From the NCBI GenBank assembly GCA_020086605.1, contig JACBWW010000016.1:10729088-10793087 (forward strand): DNA of 64,000 nt, given 5' to 3'. Source of the DNA: Lanius collurio. Taxonomy: Eukaryota > Chordata > Aves > Passeriformes > Laniidae. Below the pieces are notes generated by a model that was not told the origin of the DNA, searched no databases, and saw only the letters and a list, made by a program, of their open reading frames with translations. The position numbers were made by a program, and so were the translations under genes. Positions 1-13,060 of the stretch are shown piece after piece. The first letter of the stretch is position 1. Every line of letters begins with the position of its first letter.

Positions 1-3000
1 GTTGCTTGAAATTAACATTAGAAATAAAAGTAGATGTAGGTTCAACTTCTAGTCTTACATTGACAGAAGGCACTGTAGTTCTAGAGCCATCTTAGATACA
101 ACTGATGTAAATTGGGACTCAAACTAATGAGGTCAAATCTCTTTTCCTTTTGTGTCAGTACAAAATATTCTTAATTCTCAGTTTGATACTAAAATATAGA
201 AGAATTCTAAATATATACTAGTTAGGCTAAGGTTCAGGGTAGGGTAGAATAAACTCTGCTGGCAAAAAGTTCTGGTGTTAGGTGAATAGAGAGCATAGTA
301 TTCTGATAAACTGCTTAATATTTCTTAATAGTTAATGTTTCTGAAATTAGGGAGTGTAGATTGGTGGATTAATTAAATTAACAGTTTAATTGAAGCACTT
401 TAGGATTGCAGTTTACCTTACACTGTTTCCAGTCTTTGCTTCAATACAGGCAAAATATAGAAACATTAGTGTTTATTCATATGCAGCTTTCCTCTTACTT
501 GCATAATATGCAAGGAGACAGCATTTCTTAGTGTCCTTAGCATAAAAAGGAAAAATAAATTGTTAATGGGAAAGGTGTATTGGTGAAAGAATCTTTAGAA
601 ATGGAAATCTTAATATTAAATTGCTCCATCTAGTGGCAATCTGCTACAACTGCTATTTTTCTTTAGTGATTCTTATCCTTTAGTAATGATATGCCTCTTA
701 AGAATTTAAGCTTGAATTTTTTTTTTACATAGGAAGCACTCTACCAAGGGAACTGCACACGTGACAAGGGACAAACTTTGATTTTCCTTCCAGTTTCTTC
801 TGAGGGTTTTCACTGTTTACTTGAACGGAAGCAAGCCTTTTGTGTCCAAGTGTCTCAAGTGCTTTTGAGATCTTGGTTTTAGTGCCTTACTATCTTTGAT
901 TCGAGTTCTTCTTTGGCCTGGGAGGGAAAATAGAGAAGCTGGATTACATAAATAATACAATAAGGATGAAGTCTGTGATTCTTTATCAAAGAGTTAAAAT
1001 ACACATGTGAATCATGTACTAAGTCCAGCATCTCACATCCTAACACGAGAGAAATTTCGGTTGAAGATTGTTTCCTCCAAATGCCTTAACTGGCATTGCT
1101 GCTCTGTGTTTCATAATAATAATGAACTAATTGCATGGTTTGTTAATGTCAATATACTTTGTAAGCAGCTGGAGTTCTTATGCCAGTCAAGGTGAAAACA
1201 CCTGTGTTTCCCAATCATATGAAAATAGGGAGAAAATTCAAAAGGAAAATGTTAAAGAAGAGGTTTGATCGAGACATCTCTGATGCCTTCTTCCTTTGAA
1301 CACCTTAAAAAGACAAAAAGACCAAAAAAGAGGGGAGCTCTTGAGGAGACTTGCATATTTCTTGCTGCCTTTTGCTGTGATCCCTTGTGCAGCTGGCTTT
1401 AAGGGGAGCTGAGGTGCTAAAGGATGCAAAATCATAGAACAATGAATCACTTTCAGGGTGATTGTTTGCTATTTTTTTTTCTGTTTCTCAATAGAGCCTA
1501 AAATTGTGTGACCAGCAGCTGAAGTCATGCAAAACACAAAAAATATTTAAAAATGAAAAGCAAAAAAAAAAAAAACAAACACACCAACAAAAACCAACTG
1601 AAATAGTCTAAACCCAAATTTTAAGTATTAGATTTTTATAAAAGAAAGTTGGCTGTTCTTGAAAATATAACAGCTGCACTAGACTTGCTTACTCCTCTGT
1701 CCTTCATTTTTGTCATTAATCTTTTAGTTTTGGTTAATCTGCTACCTTTAATTTCCTGATAGATTAACTCTCTACTCATTCCATGTCTAAATACTCCTTT
1801 AATATTGAGAAACTGCCCTGTAAGACTAGAAAAAGGTACATTGTATTCCAAGACTGTTGTTGTTTTTGTTATTCACTTGAATAATGGAACATAGACCTTT
1901 TAGTGCACTTTTCCAGACTTCCTCTTCCCAATTAGTTTGGTCACTTAAAATTGCAGATTGCTATTCCTATCTTACTCTCCCAGCCATTAAATATCACAAT
2001 TGTGTCACTTCCCTACATGCTAAGTAAAGTTTCCTTGCAGTTTGCATTTTAACGTCAGCTTCTGCCTGAACTTGCAAAGTTTGAAATACAAGGTATCACA
2101 TCCTGATAATATGAAAATGCATGAAGAAATATTTAATTGCTGTGAAATGAAATGATGCTTTATCTTAAAACAGTAGAAATTTCCTTTGAATTAATTAAAA
2201 GATGTATATGAAATATTTTTTGTTTCCTGTGGTAGATATATTGTCAGAGAATGCCTTATGATGATTTGTACTGGTTCAGTTCTGCTCCTCTCTGGGATTA
2301 CTTTGTTGTGTTGTTGTACTGATTTTGATATTGAGAAACATCTGTACCATTTTATTTCTCATTGCATCAAAATGCCTTATTTTTCTAATTAAACATAATT
2401 GTTTTAAGCCTCAGCCAAACAGCAGCAGTCCCAGGAAACAGTCAGCATGTGCACTGAAGGAGACAATATTTAATGTATACTCCTCTATTTTTTTTCAAAA
2501 TGTGCTTATCAGAACCTGGCTGTTACCCACAAACAGTGTAAATAAATATTTGGCATTGACCACTTTTTCTTTAGGCTTCATCTTTGCTTCTTTAATGCTT
2601 CCTTGGTTTCTAGCAGAGAATGTATTTTTAAAAATGCTATGGGTGGGTACAAAAATGGTGGGCATATTTATCTTTTTGCAGGTTACTGAGCGTACCTGTC
2701 TACTGATCCATCTGATCTGAGCCTTTTCTCTGAACAACTTCCATTGGACAGTTCAGAACTTGCAGTGTGGTTGGGGTTTTTTAGTATTATCCTTTAGTAT
2801 TATTTTTAGTATTATTATGGACTTGAAGAGCTTGCTTTTCTCCCCAATTTCTGAAGATTTTGGTCTTATGCACCTTCTTAATTAGACCAATGCCATGAAG
2901 TTTTGATTTTGTCAATCTTTAAAGGGAATATTTTTGCATTTTACATTGTCTATTGTATCAGGTTGCTTATTTCATAAGCTTAATGTTGGCTTGTGTGACT

Positions 3001-6000
3001 TAACTGGGAAAATAACTTATTCTCTTTCATCAAAAAGTGAGTCTAGATCTCCAAGCATGGATAACCTCTTTCGTTTTGGATTGTAATAAAACCTGATCTT
3101 ACTGATTATTCAACCGTTTTTCATCATATAGTTATCTCCCTGGAAGAAATAAATGGCACATTTTGTTTTTAGTACATTCTTACCATTGATGATTTTTCTA
3201 GTTCAGTCAGGTTTAACCCCTTTTTTAAATTTCTTTCATATGTTTCTTACTGAGTATTGTATTCTAACTTCAGTGGTGTTTCCATGGTTGGCGTTCTCTT
3301 AGCTAATTGAAAATAACTGATTTGCACATTCACCTCTAATAAAAAGCTGTTTTAGTGGTATGCCCTATGAAAAAGGAAACCAGCATGTTTCCTGTCTTTA
3401 CCTATTTCCATGACAGATAAAAAACCATTCTACTCTGTTGTCCTTCTCAGGTTTATTTAGGTTTGGGCTTTTAACCTCTGATACCATGTGGTCTTCAGGA
3501 ATAATTTCAGTCCCAATATTGTAGCTAATCTGAAAGGATTTTAATTACATCTCTTCTATGACTATAGAACAGATAATGGGACTATTTTGGTGCTCCTTTC
3601 TACATTTACTAATACCAAAGCAGAAGTCCACATTGAGAGGCATTTTTTCGGTCCATCAAGCTCTCTGTGTCTGCATTCATGTTTCCATGAAATTGTGAAT
3701 CAAAGCTTTAGAAGCAGAACACCTGAATCAGAATTAGGCATTCTTGTTCTGGACAGGTGCAATCACATGATATTTCCTTAGCATACCTAAGAATGCTTAT
3801 GTAGAAGTCCTGAATGTCTCTGCTATGTTGTAAAGACACCCAGTAAAAAGGATGGCTTAAGTTCAGAGCAGAAAGGTGGCACTGTGCTTGGCTTTTGCCA
3901 AGACTTCTGACACTTCTTGTGTTTATTGCTAATATGAACTTCCCACTGTTTAATTAAACATGACTGCTCATAGCATCCTATTTTCTTTAGCAGATTCCAA
4001 TCACAGCAGGGATTGGCAGCTGGAGATATGAACCAGGCATAGTAGGGAAAATTTAGGTGTTCGAGAACTCTTAGATCTCTCTTATCTTTTGAATTGCTTC
4101 TCTTTTCTTTCTTTTTTTTTTTCCCGTTTCTTTAAACTGAATTTTGTTCTGTTATTCTCCTAAAGTAGAATAGTAGTTAAGTTTTCTCTCATCTTCTATG
4201 AGTAAAAAATGAGTTGCAATATGCAAGGTGATTTGGAACGGAAAAGAATAAGAAATTGCAGTGGAGGCAAACATTCCCTGGGAGTACCATATTTCAGTCT
4301 GCTTTTGGAGTTTAGCATTAGATTTGTGTTTTGGAGTGTAAAACAGGACATTGTAGAAAGCTCTGTCAGAAAGACAGGATGTCCTTCTAAAGCACACAGG
4401 TCCTACGTAATAACACTTTTCTGGAAAAAGTCTATATATTTTGCGCACAACAAGTGAGACAAGGGGTTCAACCTCTGATTAAATGCCCCAAAAGAGTCCT
4501 TGTGGGGATTGAGCTTAGATATATGTGCAGATGCAGCTGCTCTATGCATCAGAATGTCTTGTACGAACCAAAGTTCAAAGTTGGTAGTTATTGTATTTGA
4601 ACATATTGAGAGTCGGGAAGGCTGATGCATCTGGATCATATGGTTTGGTATCTGTTAACAGGTAACAGGCCTGTGTTACATTACAAAATTGTATGGGGAT
4701 GCAGTCTCCCACAAGGCTTTAGAAAATGCACTTGACTTACTGAGAAATAGAAACAACACCTGTGTCTTTCTAGTGATGGGATTTGTTTCCTAAGGCTGAG
4801 AGGAGGTTTTGCTAAGAAGGATGGGTAGATTATGTTTACTGTAGTTTGAAATTTGCCTCCTTTTAAGATAGTGGTATGTCATGTTTATTTGCTGTAAGAC
4901 AGTAATCACTTACTTCTCTGCATGTTCTCCTGCAAATAGGTCTGCATCATGAATTTCCTGTGCACCATCACATTTATTGTTTGCTGCTTCCAGGGCTATT
5001 AGAAATGCTTTCCAGTTGCAGACCTAATTCTATAGCTCACCTACCTTGTCACCACGTAACTTGCCATCTTCACAATGTTGCATATCTGATCTTATGACTA
5101 TTTTCTTCCACATGAGAGATGACTTTGAAATTACCTTAAAACAATTGTTTTACTGTGTGTGGCAGTTATGAAAGAACACTTGGGTTGTGGTGCTCAAATA
5201 GCAGGGTCTGCCACTTGTGCGGATATGGAAAATTGTGGACTTGCAGCCTCTGGAAAAAGATATATCATGCTTTTCTAACTTAGTAAAAGCTTGAAGACTT
5301 GGCAAAAATAACTGGGTATTAGTTTGCTGAAAAGAAATTTGGGAGGGCTGGCAGGGGAAGCAGGAACATCATCAGCAGATCTGTTAATCTTTGGTTCTAA
5401 GCAACCAAATAATAGCTCTCCTCATTACTTGTGTAAAGTCTCTGTGGTCACTTGGAAAAGAATAATGTAACAAGTAACAATCCAAATAGATCAGTATAAT
5501 CAGTCATATCATCTTGCTTGGTTTCACTCTTTGATTGGATAGCTAGTCGAGTACTAAAGGGGCTGTATACCTTTGTAATTTCTGTTTCATTTAATTCAGA
5601 AAGTGCAATAAGGAATCTGCTTTTCAGAAAGATTTAACAACAGGATACAGGCAAAGGAGACTGAACTGCAATATGCAAATAGTGACTGTGGTCTTGCCAC
5701 TGTAGAATCCCATTTGAATTGAGTGAATCCAGTTTATTGGACTGAATATACACAAATTATCTGACTAATTTATGTATAGTAATGTTAATACTGTTTTTGA
5801 GGCCTGTCCCTATGCGCATGTGCATTGAAGATGGGACTATCTTAGGGCATTCTTGTGTGTTCTGCCAATTACTTGTTATTTCATCCAATAAATCATCTTT
5901 TAAAGTAGGGTTGCAGATAACTTTTCTATTTGTTCTGAGATTCTCAGATGCCTAAAGGCTGTAGAATATTGTAAACCAAAGCATAGAATCCTATATAAAA

Positions 6001-8260
6001 AAAGGACTTCAGTTGCAATGCGTCATCTTTTGCTGCTTAGAATGAGTGAATTTTTATCTCACAGACAGTTTTGCTTCAGGAAATAACCTGACTTTTTATC
6101 TACTTGAGAAGGTTCAGAACCAGCTCATTAGCATCACAGAAGTAAAAGCAGAATCAGGTTTGTATTTCCAGTAAGTTCATTTGTGGAATTGAAGTAACAG
6201 GTGTGGTAGTTTTTTGTTTCACCTTATGGAGAAAGATTAAAAAGATAATACTTTTCTCCTTATAGTGAGTTCCCTGAAGGCCACTGATTTAAGTTCAAAA
6301 ATGCCAAACTTTTTTTGGGATGAATTAAAAACTTTCCCTAGAGCATATTAATAGCTCTCCAATCAAGGAACAATCTTCCCTTCTCAACAGGGTAGTTCCC
6401 CTTATCTAGGGGGACTTTTTAACCATTATTGTGAAGACACACATGGCCAAAATATCATCTGCTGTGTATTTTTCATACCTTTCTGTTTTTAACAGGAAGT
6501 TGGAGCCCTCAGTTTTTCTTACGTTGATTTGATGTTGTTTTTGTAAGTGGAACAAACTTCCTTAGTCAGTAAAGCAGAAAATGGGATGAAACCTGCTTTC
6601 CAAAACTATTTCCAGAGATAGTGGAAAGCACTCAGTGGAGGCTTTTGTTAATTTAAGCTATTGAGTTGGCAGTCTTGGCCACTCTTTTCCCCACTAGGAT
6701 GGGGAATATGAGCTTTCCATTCCCACCATAGCCACACATTGTGTCACTGATGACTGAATAGGTAAAATGCAAGGATAAAGGAAGTAGCTGACTTACTATG
6801 CTCATTTAATCTTCTTTTAACTGTCAAGATTTCAGAAATAGTGCCAATTAGAAAAATGGTAACTGCAGTCTTGGCATTCATTTGAATTAAATTTCATGAG
6901 TGAATTGCATTCTGTATAATAACTTTCTTATAAGGGTTCTAATTCTGCTAGTTTGACTTGGTCAGAAGCTGCTGTATAGAAGACTCCATACGAACTCAAG
7001 GATCAATGTTTAGTACTTGCCTCTGTTCAGGAATTGTTTTCTTTTATGCGACTTTTTAGAGTGCTCTGACAAGGAAGGAATGAACAGCTTATCTTATCAA
7101 GATTTATAGTCAATAGCTTCTGTAGTCTTGTGAAGAAGACATCTGCTGTGCAAATAGCAAGGTTAAAGTGAAGTAAATACAAACTTCAGCTAGTATTTCA
7201 TCCTGAAAACCAGTCTGAACAATACTTAGATAACTTCATGTAATGAAAGCCCTTTCATAATCTTGACTCATATTCAATTTTGTCAAATCCAAGGTCAGAT
7301 AGAATCTGAAAAATAAGCTTTATTTGAACTTCTGTAACCATGATTTCACAATTGTAAGCATGCACTTTAATTAAAAAAAAAAAGCACTAGTATTGTGTGG
7401 TGTTGTTTTTTTTTTTAAATTCTTATATAAGTCTCAGAGTTTGATCAGTTGTGATAGAAAAGAAAGTATTACCTACTTGTTCAGAAAATGTCTTCTAAAC
7501 CATTGCAGCAGCAGAAAAAAGAGTTAATTTCAAATTGACTAATGTGCTATAAGTACCTGGAATTGCTTGGTCTAGTCACTTTGTTGCATTCTCATCTCTG
7601 AAAAATCAAATGAAGCATCTGAAGATACCTGATTGATGCAGTCAGCTTTGTACTAATATTACAGTGCTTTTCAGGAAATGTTCAAAGTGAGGTAATAATT
7701 TTCAATCTGTTTTTAAGAATGCTGTAGTAAAGTTTTTCTATCCGATTATACTAAGTCCATTTCCCAAAGAACTGTGGATTTTTGTGTTGTGCATTTGTGG
7801 GCTGGTGCTTTTACATATGGACCTTTATAAATATGTATGAGAAAACAATGTATCAGTGATATTGCCTACTGTTGTACTATGCTAAGGTGCATTTTTTTTT
7901 TCTCCATAACCCATACTGCCTCTTTCTCTTGTGTACAGGCTTTAATTATTTTATTTTTTCAGAAGCCATGTGTAACTTGGTTTCATTTCATAAAGTATGT
8001 ACAAATTTTCCGAATCTTGCAGCAGAATGTTTCAGGACTAAATATGGTAGTTCATTGGTAAGAATGTTAAAGTACAGGAAACTGTAACAAAGAAGATTGT
8101 TTTCCTCCTAAATAGAGAACTTAGACAAGATAGTATTACTAATTCCTATGTTTGTTTTTCTCAGCTTGCAAGGAAAGCATGAATTACCTTAAATTATCAA
8201 TTCCTCGAATACATGGATGTGGTGTGGCCAAAAGAAATTCATACACCTAAGCTTCCTGAA
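1..8260. other. AT-rich non-coding DNA, no gene recognised
   Basis: No open frame here resembles a known protein, and all are short. The longest is 131 codons at 2325-2720 on the plus strand, with a hydrophobic, low-complexity product typical of chance frames in AT-rich DNA. Small local structures are an A-tract at about 1562-1575 and three near-tandem copies of TTTAGTATTAT at 2780-2815. No transposon end, tRNA or CpG-rich promoter-like patch was seen. Likely intergenic or intronic. Confidence 0.6.
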
Positions 8261-8269
8261 GCTGTTTAA

Positions 8270-8660
8270 AAATCTTACTGTTGGTTTGGTTTCTTTATGA
8301 AAGCATTCAGTGAAAGAAAAGTGTAGCCTTTGGTATCCATAAGCTGCATATGCAAACTCTGCAGGAGATCTTGAGCTGCAATAAAGGTGGAAATACAGAA
8401 AAACTGTAAAATTCCCTCAGGAACCACCTCCAGTTCATAGCAGAATGGCTGGCTGCTTGCCATGCTGTCACTGGCTGCTCGCCAGCGCCAGTACTCTGTG
8501 ACCCCGTCTGGCACAGCTCTTAGGGGCCGGAGGATGAGTTAATGCTGCTTCTAGCACCATTAATGAATCAAATTTTAAATGCGGATTCTCATCCACAGTG
8601 GTGTGGGAAAGTCCATTGCTCTGAGATGGAAACTGAAAAGAGAAACGTTCTCTTAAATTT
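8270..8660. other. GC-richer patch, unidentified
   Basis: Local GC and CpG content rise against the flanks, for example GCTCGCCAGCGCC and GGGGCCGGAGG around 8475-8535. A 79-codon minus-strand frame (8275-8514) crosses it but matches nothing I recognise. The right half (8540-8640) is AT-rich and contains ATTAATGAATCA, which resembles regulatory DNA. It could be an old repeat, a small regulatory block or a decayed exon; I cannot decide. Confidence 0.25.
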
Positions 8661-10830
8661 AGATTTCATGTAGCTGAATAAAAGGTGTCTTTTTTCTCTG
8701 ATCCCCCCCATGAACAACATTGTTGGTGTCTTTTCTTACAGCAGCGTGAGAAAAGAACTAACTGATTTTATTAGCATACTGCCATGATTTGTATAGCTTA
8801 TCTTGTATGTGCACTCTGAAAGCTACCTGATACATAGTTTTTAGTGTTCTTCTGTCTTGGTCTAAAATGTACAGTGGAATATCCTGTTTAGAAAGAAAAA
8901 TAGCAGAACACATTTAAGCCTGTGCTTAGTTTCCATTGAGTGTAATGCGGTGAAAAAACAGTTGTAAATTCTAACATGCATAGGTATTCTCGCGTAGAAA
9001 TACTTAGGAAAGATTATTTCAAGATATTAGTTCTGAAAAATGGAATGCTGATACTCTTAAAAATTTATTGAACACATTTTGTAGAAGGTATTCTGCTGTC
9101 TTTTGAGAGAAAGCAATTGTGTCTTGAAAATCTGGAAGCAGAACACAAACATGATGGAATTGGTCTCAAGATCATTGTGATATAGACCTTAAATAGTGTC
9201 TCCTAATGACAATGATTTACCAAAATTATTTATTTTTAGTAGCTGAAGCAGTAACACAAGTGAATATTCTTTTGCAGTATAAATCATGTTCAATTCAGTC
9301 TCTATTTGCTTGCTTATTGCTGCAGTGAAGGAGGCAAAACAGTTACATAATCAAGTCTTTATTGTATTGGTATAATTTGCATGTTTCTTTATTGTTTCAG
9401 AACCAACAAAAATTATTATGAAACACTTATTTTTATGCTGGATGGATGATTGAAACTGTTGAGTGAATCATTCCATATTTTGGGGTTTGCATGATAAGGA
9501 AATATCCAAAGACACTCTAGTTTTGTCTGTTATATAGCAAAGTATATTTTCCTGGGTTTTTTTAACCTTTAGCATTTGCAGCCTGATTTTTTTTTTTGCT
9601 GGGGTGATTTTGTGCCACAGAAGTTATCAATAGGGCTGTATCCTGAACACTTTCCTTCCTACGAGCGTTATTTATATATTATTGTACTTGTATGAACAGT
9701 GCCATTGTTTTCAACTTGACTACATTTACACGGGTGTGCTCTCTGTAAACTTGGCCTAATGAGACCAACTACAATGTAAATAGAAAATGCTTTTCTTGAA
9801 TTCACTGCAAGTTTGAAATAGGCTTACAGTGGTACTAATTAAGCTCCACCATGCTGTTTGAAAATTTACTCTTCAAGAAGAAAGGTGTAGTCAATAAAAT
9901 GAATTGTTTGTTGGTTTGGGTTTTTTTTTCCTCTTTAGATATGGGAGAATGTTAATGCTTTACTTAACAAAGTTGTTACTGACAAGAGCAGATCTGGTCT
10001 TAGTCTGATCCTATTCTGAGGCTTGATTATCAAGGGCTGTTCTACTGCCTTGTGCTAATCACAGATTGGTTTGTGGCCTTGTGTGTTTTTGTAGTACAGT
10101 GCCCCACAACTCCTTCATCTCAAGTACACCACTCCTGTTCTCTGTGTGTGGCTAAATGTTGTAAGCAAAGTTCCAAAATAGTTCCAAAATACAACAGTTT
10201 CAAAAAAATTTGGCCTCCAGTTTTAGGCTGTTTTCTTATAAACGATAAGAAAAGACAGTAATTTTCAGTGTTCAGGTGCTTGCAGTTCTTCATTCAATCT
10301 GAATTCCATAATTTATAGAATGCTACAGTTTAGCTAAGGCATTTTTTAATGTAATAGTCTATGGAACTGTTTTTATTCCTGTTCTCTGAATTAGTTCCTT
10401 TTTCTAGGTTAAGGGCAATTAATTCCATCTAAAGCTGTCTTTTTTTTTCTTTTTAATTAGACCTAGAAATGTTTTGTGTGACGTTGTAGCACTACTTCCC
10501 CATTCTATTTCTGTTTTGCAAAATGGCATGCTGGATCTGTGCTTGTATTTTGTAGTGTTTGCCTTTGGTCGGCACTTTGTTAATGCAAAGCTTTAAAAAC
10601 AGTAAAATACTGAGTTTGGGGGAACAGAAAGGCTGAAGGATTGGCTGTATATCTTTTTAAAATTATAACAATAGTCTCATATACAGTTTGTGTTAGCACC
10701 TCTATCAGCACTGAAACTCCTTCTCCCAGAAAGTACATCTTCCAGACTTCCTGAATATGTGAAACACTTCCCTTAAGAAAGCAATTTCCCTGTAGAATCT
10801 GAGCTTTGCCACCTCCTTGTCCTTCTTGGA
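8661..10830. other. AT-rich non-coding DNA, nothing recognised
   Basis: There is no supported gene. The only local structure is a perfect 11-bp tandem duplication (AGTTCCAAAAT twice) at 10169-10190. Several T-rich runs occur, but none sits next to a recognisable retrotransposed sequence. Confidence 0.55.
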
Positions 10831-10839
10831 ATGTCCTGT

Positions 10840-11050
10840 GCTTCTGGCTCTTTAATTTAATGTGAGGCGTTCCTGCACTCAGGCAGCATGAGACAGATTA
10901 TGGCAGAGGCAAATCAGTAGTATGAGAAACATCTAATGAGCCTTACAGCCTGCAGAATTCTGGACAGCATAAAGGGGAGACATTTAAAGACAGCTTTCTC
11001 AAAGTCATCTCATTAGCCTGGGAACCAGGGCTAAGAGATAAGAGAATTCT
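10840..11050. promoter_or_regulatory. Candidate conserved non-coding block
   Basis: This has the look of vertebrate conserved non-coding DNA: balanced complexity, no long homopolymers, scattered ATTA/TAAT cores (TTTAATTTAATG near 10852, CTAATGAG near 10933, CTCATTAG near 11009) and no repeat signature. That is composition only; conservation was not measured. It could be ordinary single-copy DNA. Confidence 0.22.
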
Positions 11051-12740
11051 TAATCAGAGACTGGAACTTGCTTCTTGTGTTTATGGGAAGCTTGTTTTTC
11101 TGAAGGTTATACAGTGTATTTTCAAGGGTCTGATAGCTAAGCTGTAGTAACCTGACTTGTCTTGAGTTTCTGTTGTTACTGCAGACTGTGAACTAAATCC
11201 CCAGTGGTAGTTCCATAAAACACTAACTAGTGATGTCTGAAGGTAACCAGAATTTATAGTAGGTTTGGATTCTGGAATCCTTGCCCAAGTAATCCTATGA
11301 AATGAAGTTGTTTTCAGACAGGTAGTGCAACCAGAACTGGGTAGGGAATGCTATTTTCCCCAAAAGCCTTCCTCCCATGACTGTTTTAACATTGAATACA
11401 AAGTTAATGGATGCTTGAGCCTCAGCTCCTGAGTAACAATTATACTTTCCCCTTCAAAAGTATGTTTTGGAAATAATAATTGAGATCCCTATATAAGGAT
11501 AGGAAATATAATTTTGTGAGATTCCTTAAATAGCTGGAAAAAGCTTTTGTTCTGGAAAGAGGAAGTATGTAGGTATGCAGGGGTGGGAGGGAGAGGGAAG
11601 AGTGCATAATGGTTCCGTATCTAGTACAGACTATGCAGGAACAGAACTATCAGCATAGTGGAAAATAGGACTCAGCTTTGCTTCTGAGGAGAACAACTCC
11701 CAGGAGGAAGCAAAAGTCCATATGTAATACCATAACTGCTGATGCGCTGTTACTTCCCACAGCACAATGAAGGTTCGGCTTACTTTTTCTTAAAGTGGTA
11801 TCCATGAAATTACAGAAATTCTCATAGATAAAATTTCGTTCAGGGCTTCTACTAATATAGTGAATCATCTGCTGCAATGTGTATTTTCTTCTGTTATTTA
11901 TGTGCAGAGAGGGAGATAACAGCAAGAGAAATCTCATGCAATATGGACTTGAAGGGGTGTTGTAGCATTTTCGTAACCAGACCTCCTGCCCCAACGCAGT
12001 CAGCTGAGCCTATGACATGCCAGAGAATCATCAGTATAAGAAGAGGTTACAGTTTCTGAAGGCAAATTTTGGCCTTTCTTCAGTGTCTAGCTAACCTTAT
12101 TGAGCCCGTGCTTATAGATGTGCATTTATCTTATTTGTTAGTTCAAAACTTTGAAATCTATCTTCTTTATTTAAGCCATTTAAAAGGTGCTGATGCACAC
12201 ATCTTTCCTTTGTTGAAGAGACAGGAATAAATGTTCTCTTGCAGACCCTGGTGCGTGGACATGTGATGAAACTTCCTCTGACTTTCTTTCACCAAGGAAA
12301 CTCATGCAGCAAAGTGGAGATGCTGGTGTCCTGGAACCCCATGTGACATGTGGCCAGGGAGGCTAAGCTTTAATTGATATGAAGCTTTTGCCCCCATAAA
12401 TACCCCAAATGTAATATTTCAGAATTGTTGCATTGGTAAATATTTATGGTCACAGTTGTACTACTGCTGTCACTTGCTGGAAGTAGGAAAGTTGGGGTAA
12501 CATGAGGTGTGATCTCTGTTTTATGCCAGTAAGAGTTTTGTGTACATGAATTTACCCTGGCAAATTTGTTGCTGCTGTAATCTGTTTTGTGCATTATGGC
12601 TTAATTGTATTGGTACAATGCACATCCGTGTTAGATTCACAATAAGAAAGCTTTGGGGGTATCCCTGCCTTAGAGTGCTTGTAGTGGAGCTATAGCACGA
12701 GCAAATGGCAGACACATTTCTGTATGAGACGCTAATTCTT
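11051..12740. other. AT-rich non-coding DNA, nothing recognised
   Basis: The longest frame is 114 codons on the minus strand (11650-11994), with no recognisable domain. A short purine-rich stretch, GGGTGGGAGGGAGAGGGAAG, lies at about 11582-11601. No repeat family or RNA gene was recognised. Confidence 0.55.
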
Positions 12741-12749
12741 ATTTATTCG

Positions 12750-13060
12750 TGTTGCTACAGCTTCACAGTGAAGTTTGAGGCCCTTGCATACAGAATGAGG
12801 GAGAAATTTAAAATCCCGGAATATGAGGCTTTTGCACTTAGCGCTCTCACCAGGACGCTGCTGTCACGGCTGCAGCGATCAGGTTGATGTCTGAAGTGCC
12901 GCCATGGAAAAGGTGTTAGTTGAACGCCCCCTAGCTGAAATAATTTTCAGAACATGGCGAAGACAAAAGTTCCCCGGGGATTTCAACAGAGAGCTAGGGG
13001 GAATTCCACGTACAGGCTTCCTTGTTTGTTGCTTTCAGCTCAGCCAAGCAGTTACTCTAA
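12750..13060. promoter_or_regulatory. CpG-rich patch with inverted repeat and CTCF-like core
   Basis: About ten CpG dinucleotides fall between 12810 and 13012 in a region otherwise almost free of them. CCCCCTAGCT at 12927-12936 and its exact reverse complement AGCTAGGGGG at 12992-13001 form a 10-bp inverted repeat. The palindrome TCCCCGGGGA (12971-12980) lies between the arms. CGCCCCCTAGCTG at 12925-12937 resembles the CTCF core in antisense form. A plus-strand frame crosses 12705-12887 without resembling a known protein. Possible roles are an insulator or regulatory site, a lncRNA exon, or a relatively young insertion; none is proven. Confidence 0.3.

Noticed and set aside
2325..2720. 131-codon plus-strand frame
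   Set aside because: Hydrophobic, low-information product with no family resemblance, splice context or raised GC; expected by chance.
6496..6542. 47-nt exon-like segment after TTTTTAACAG
   Set aside because: The donor context TTTT|GTAAGT is poor at the exon side; not convincing.
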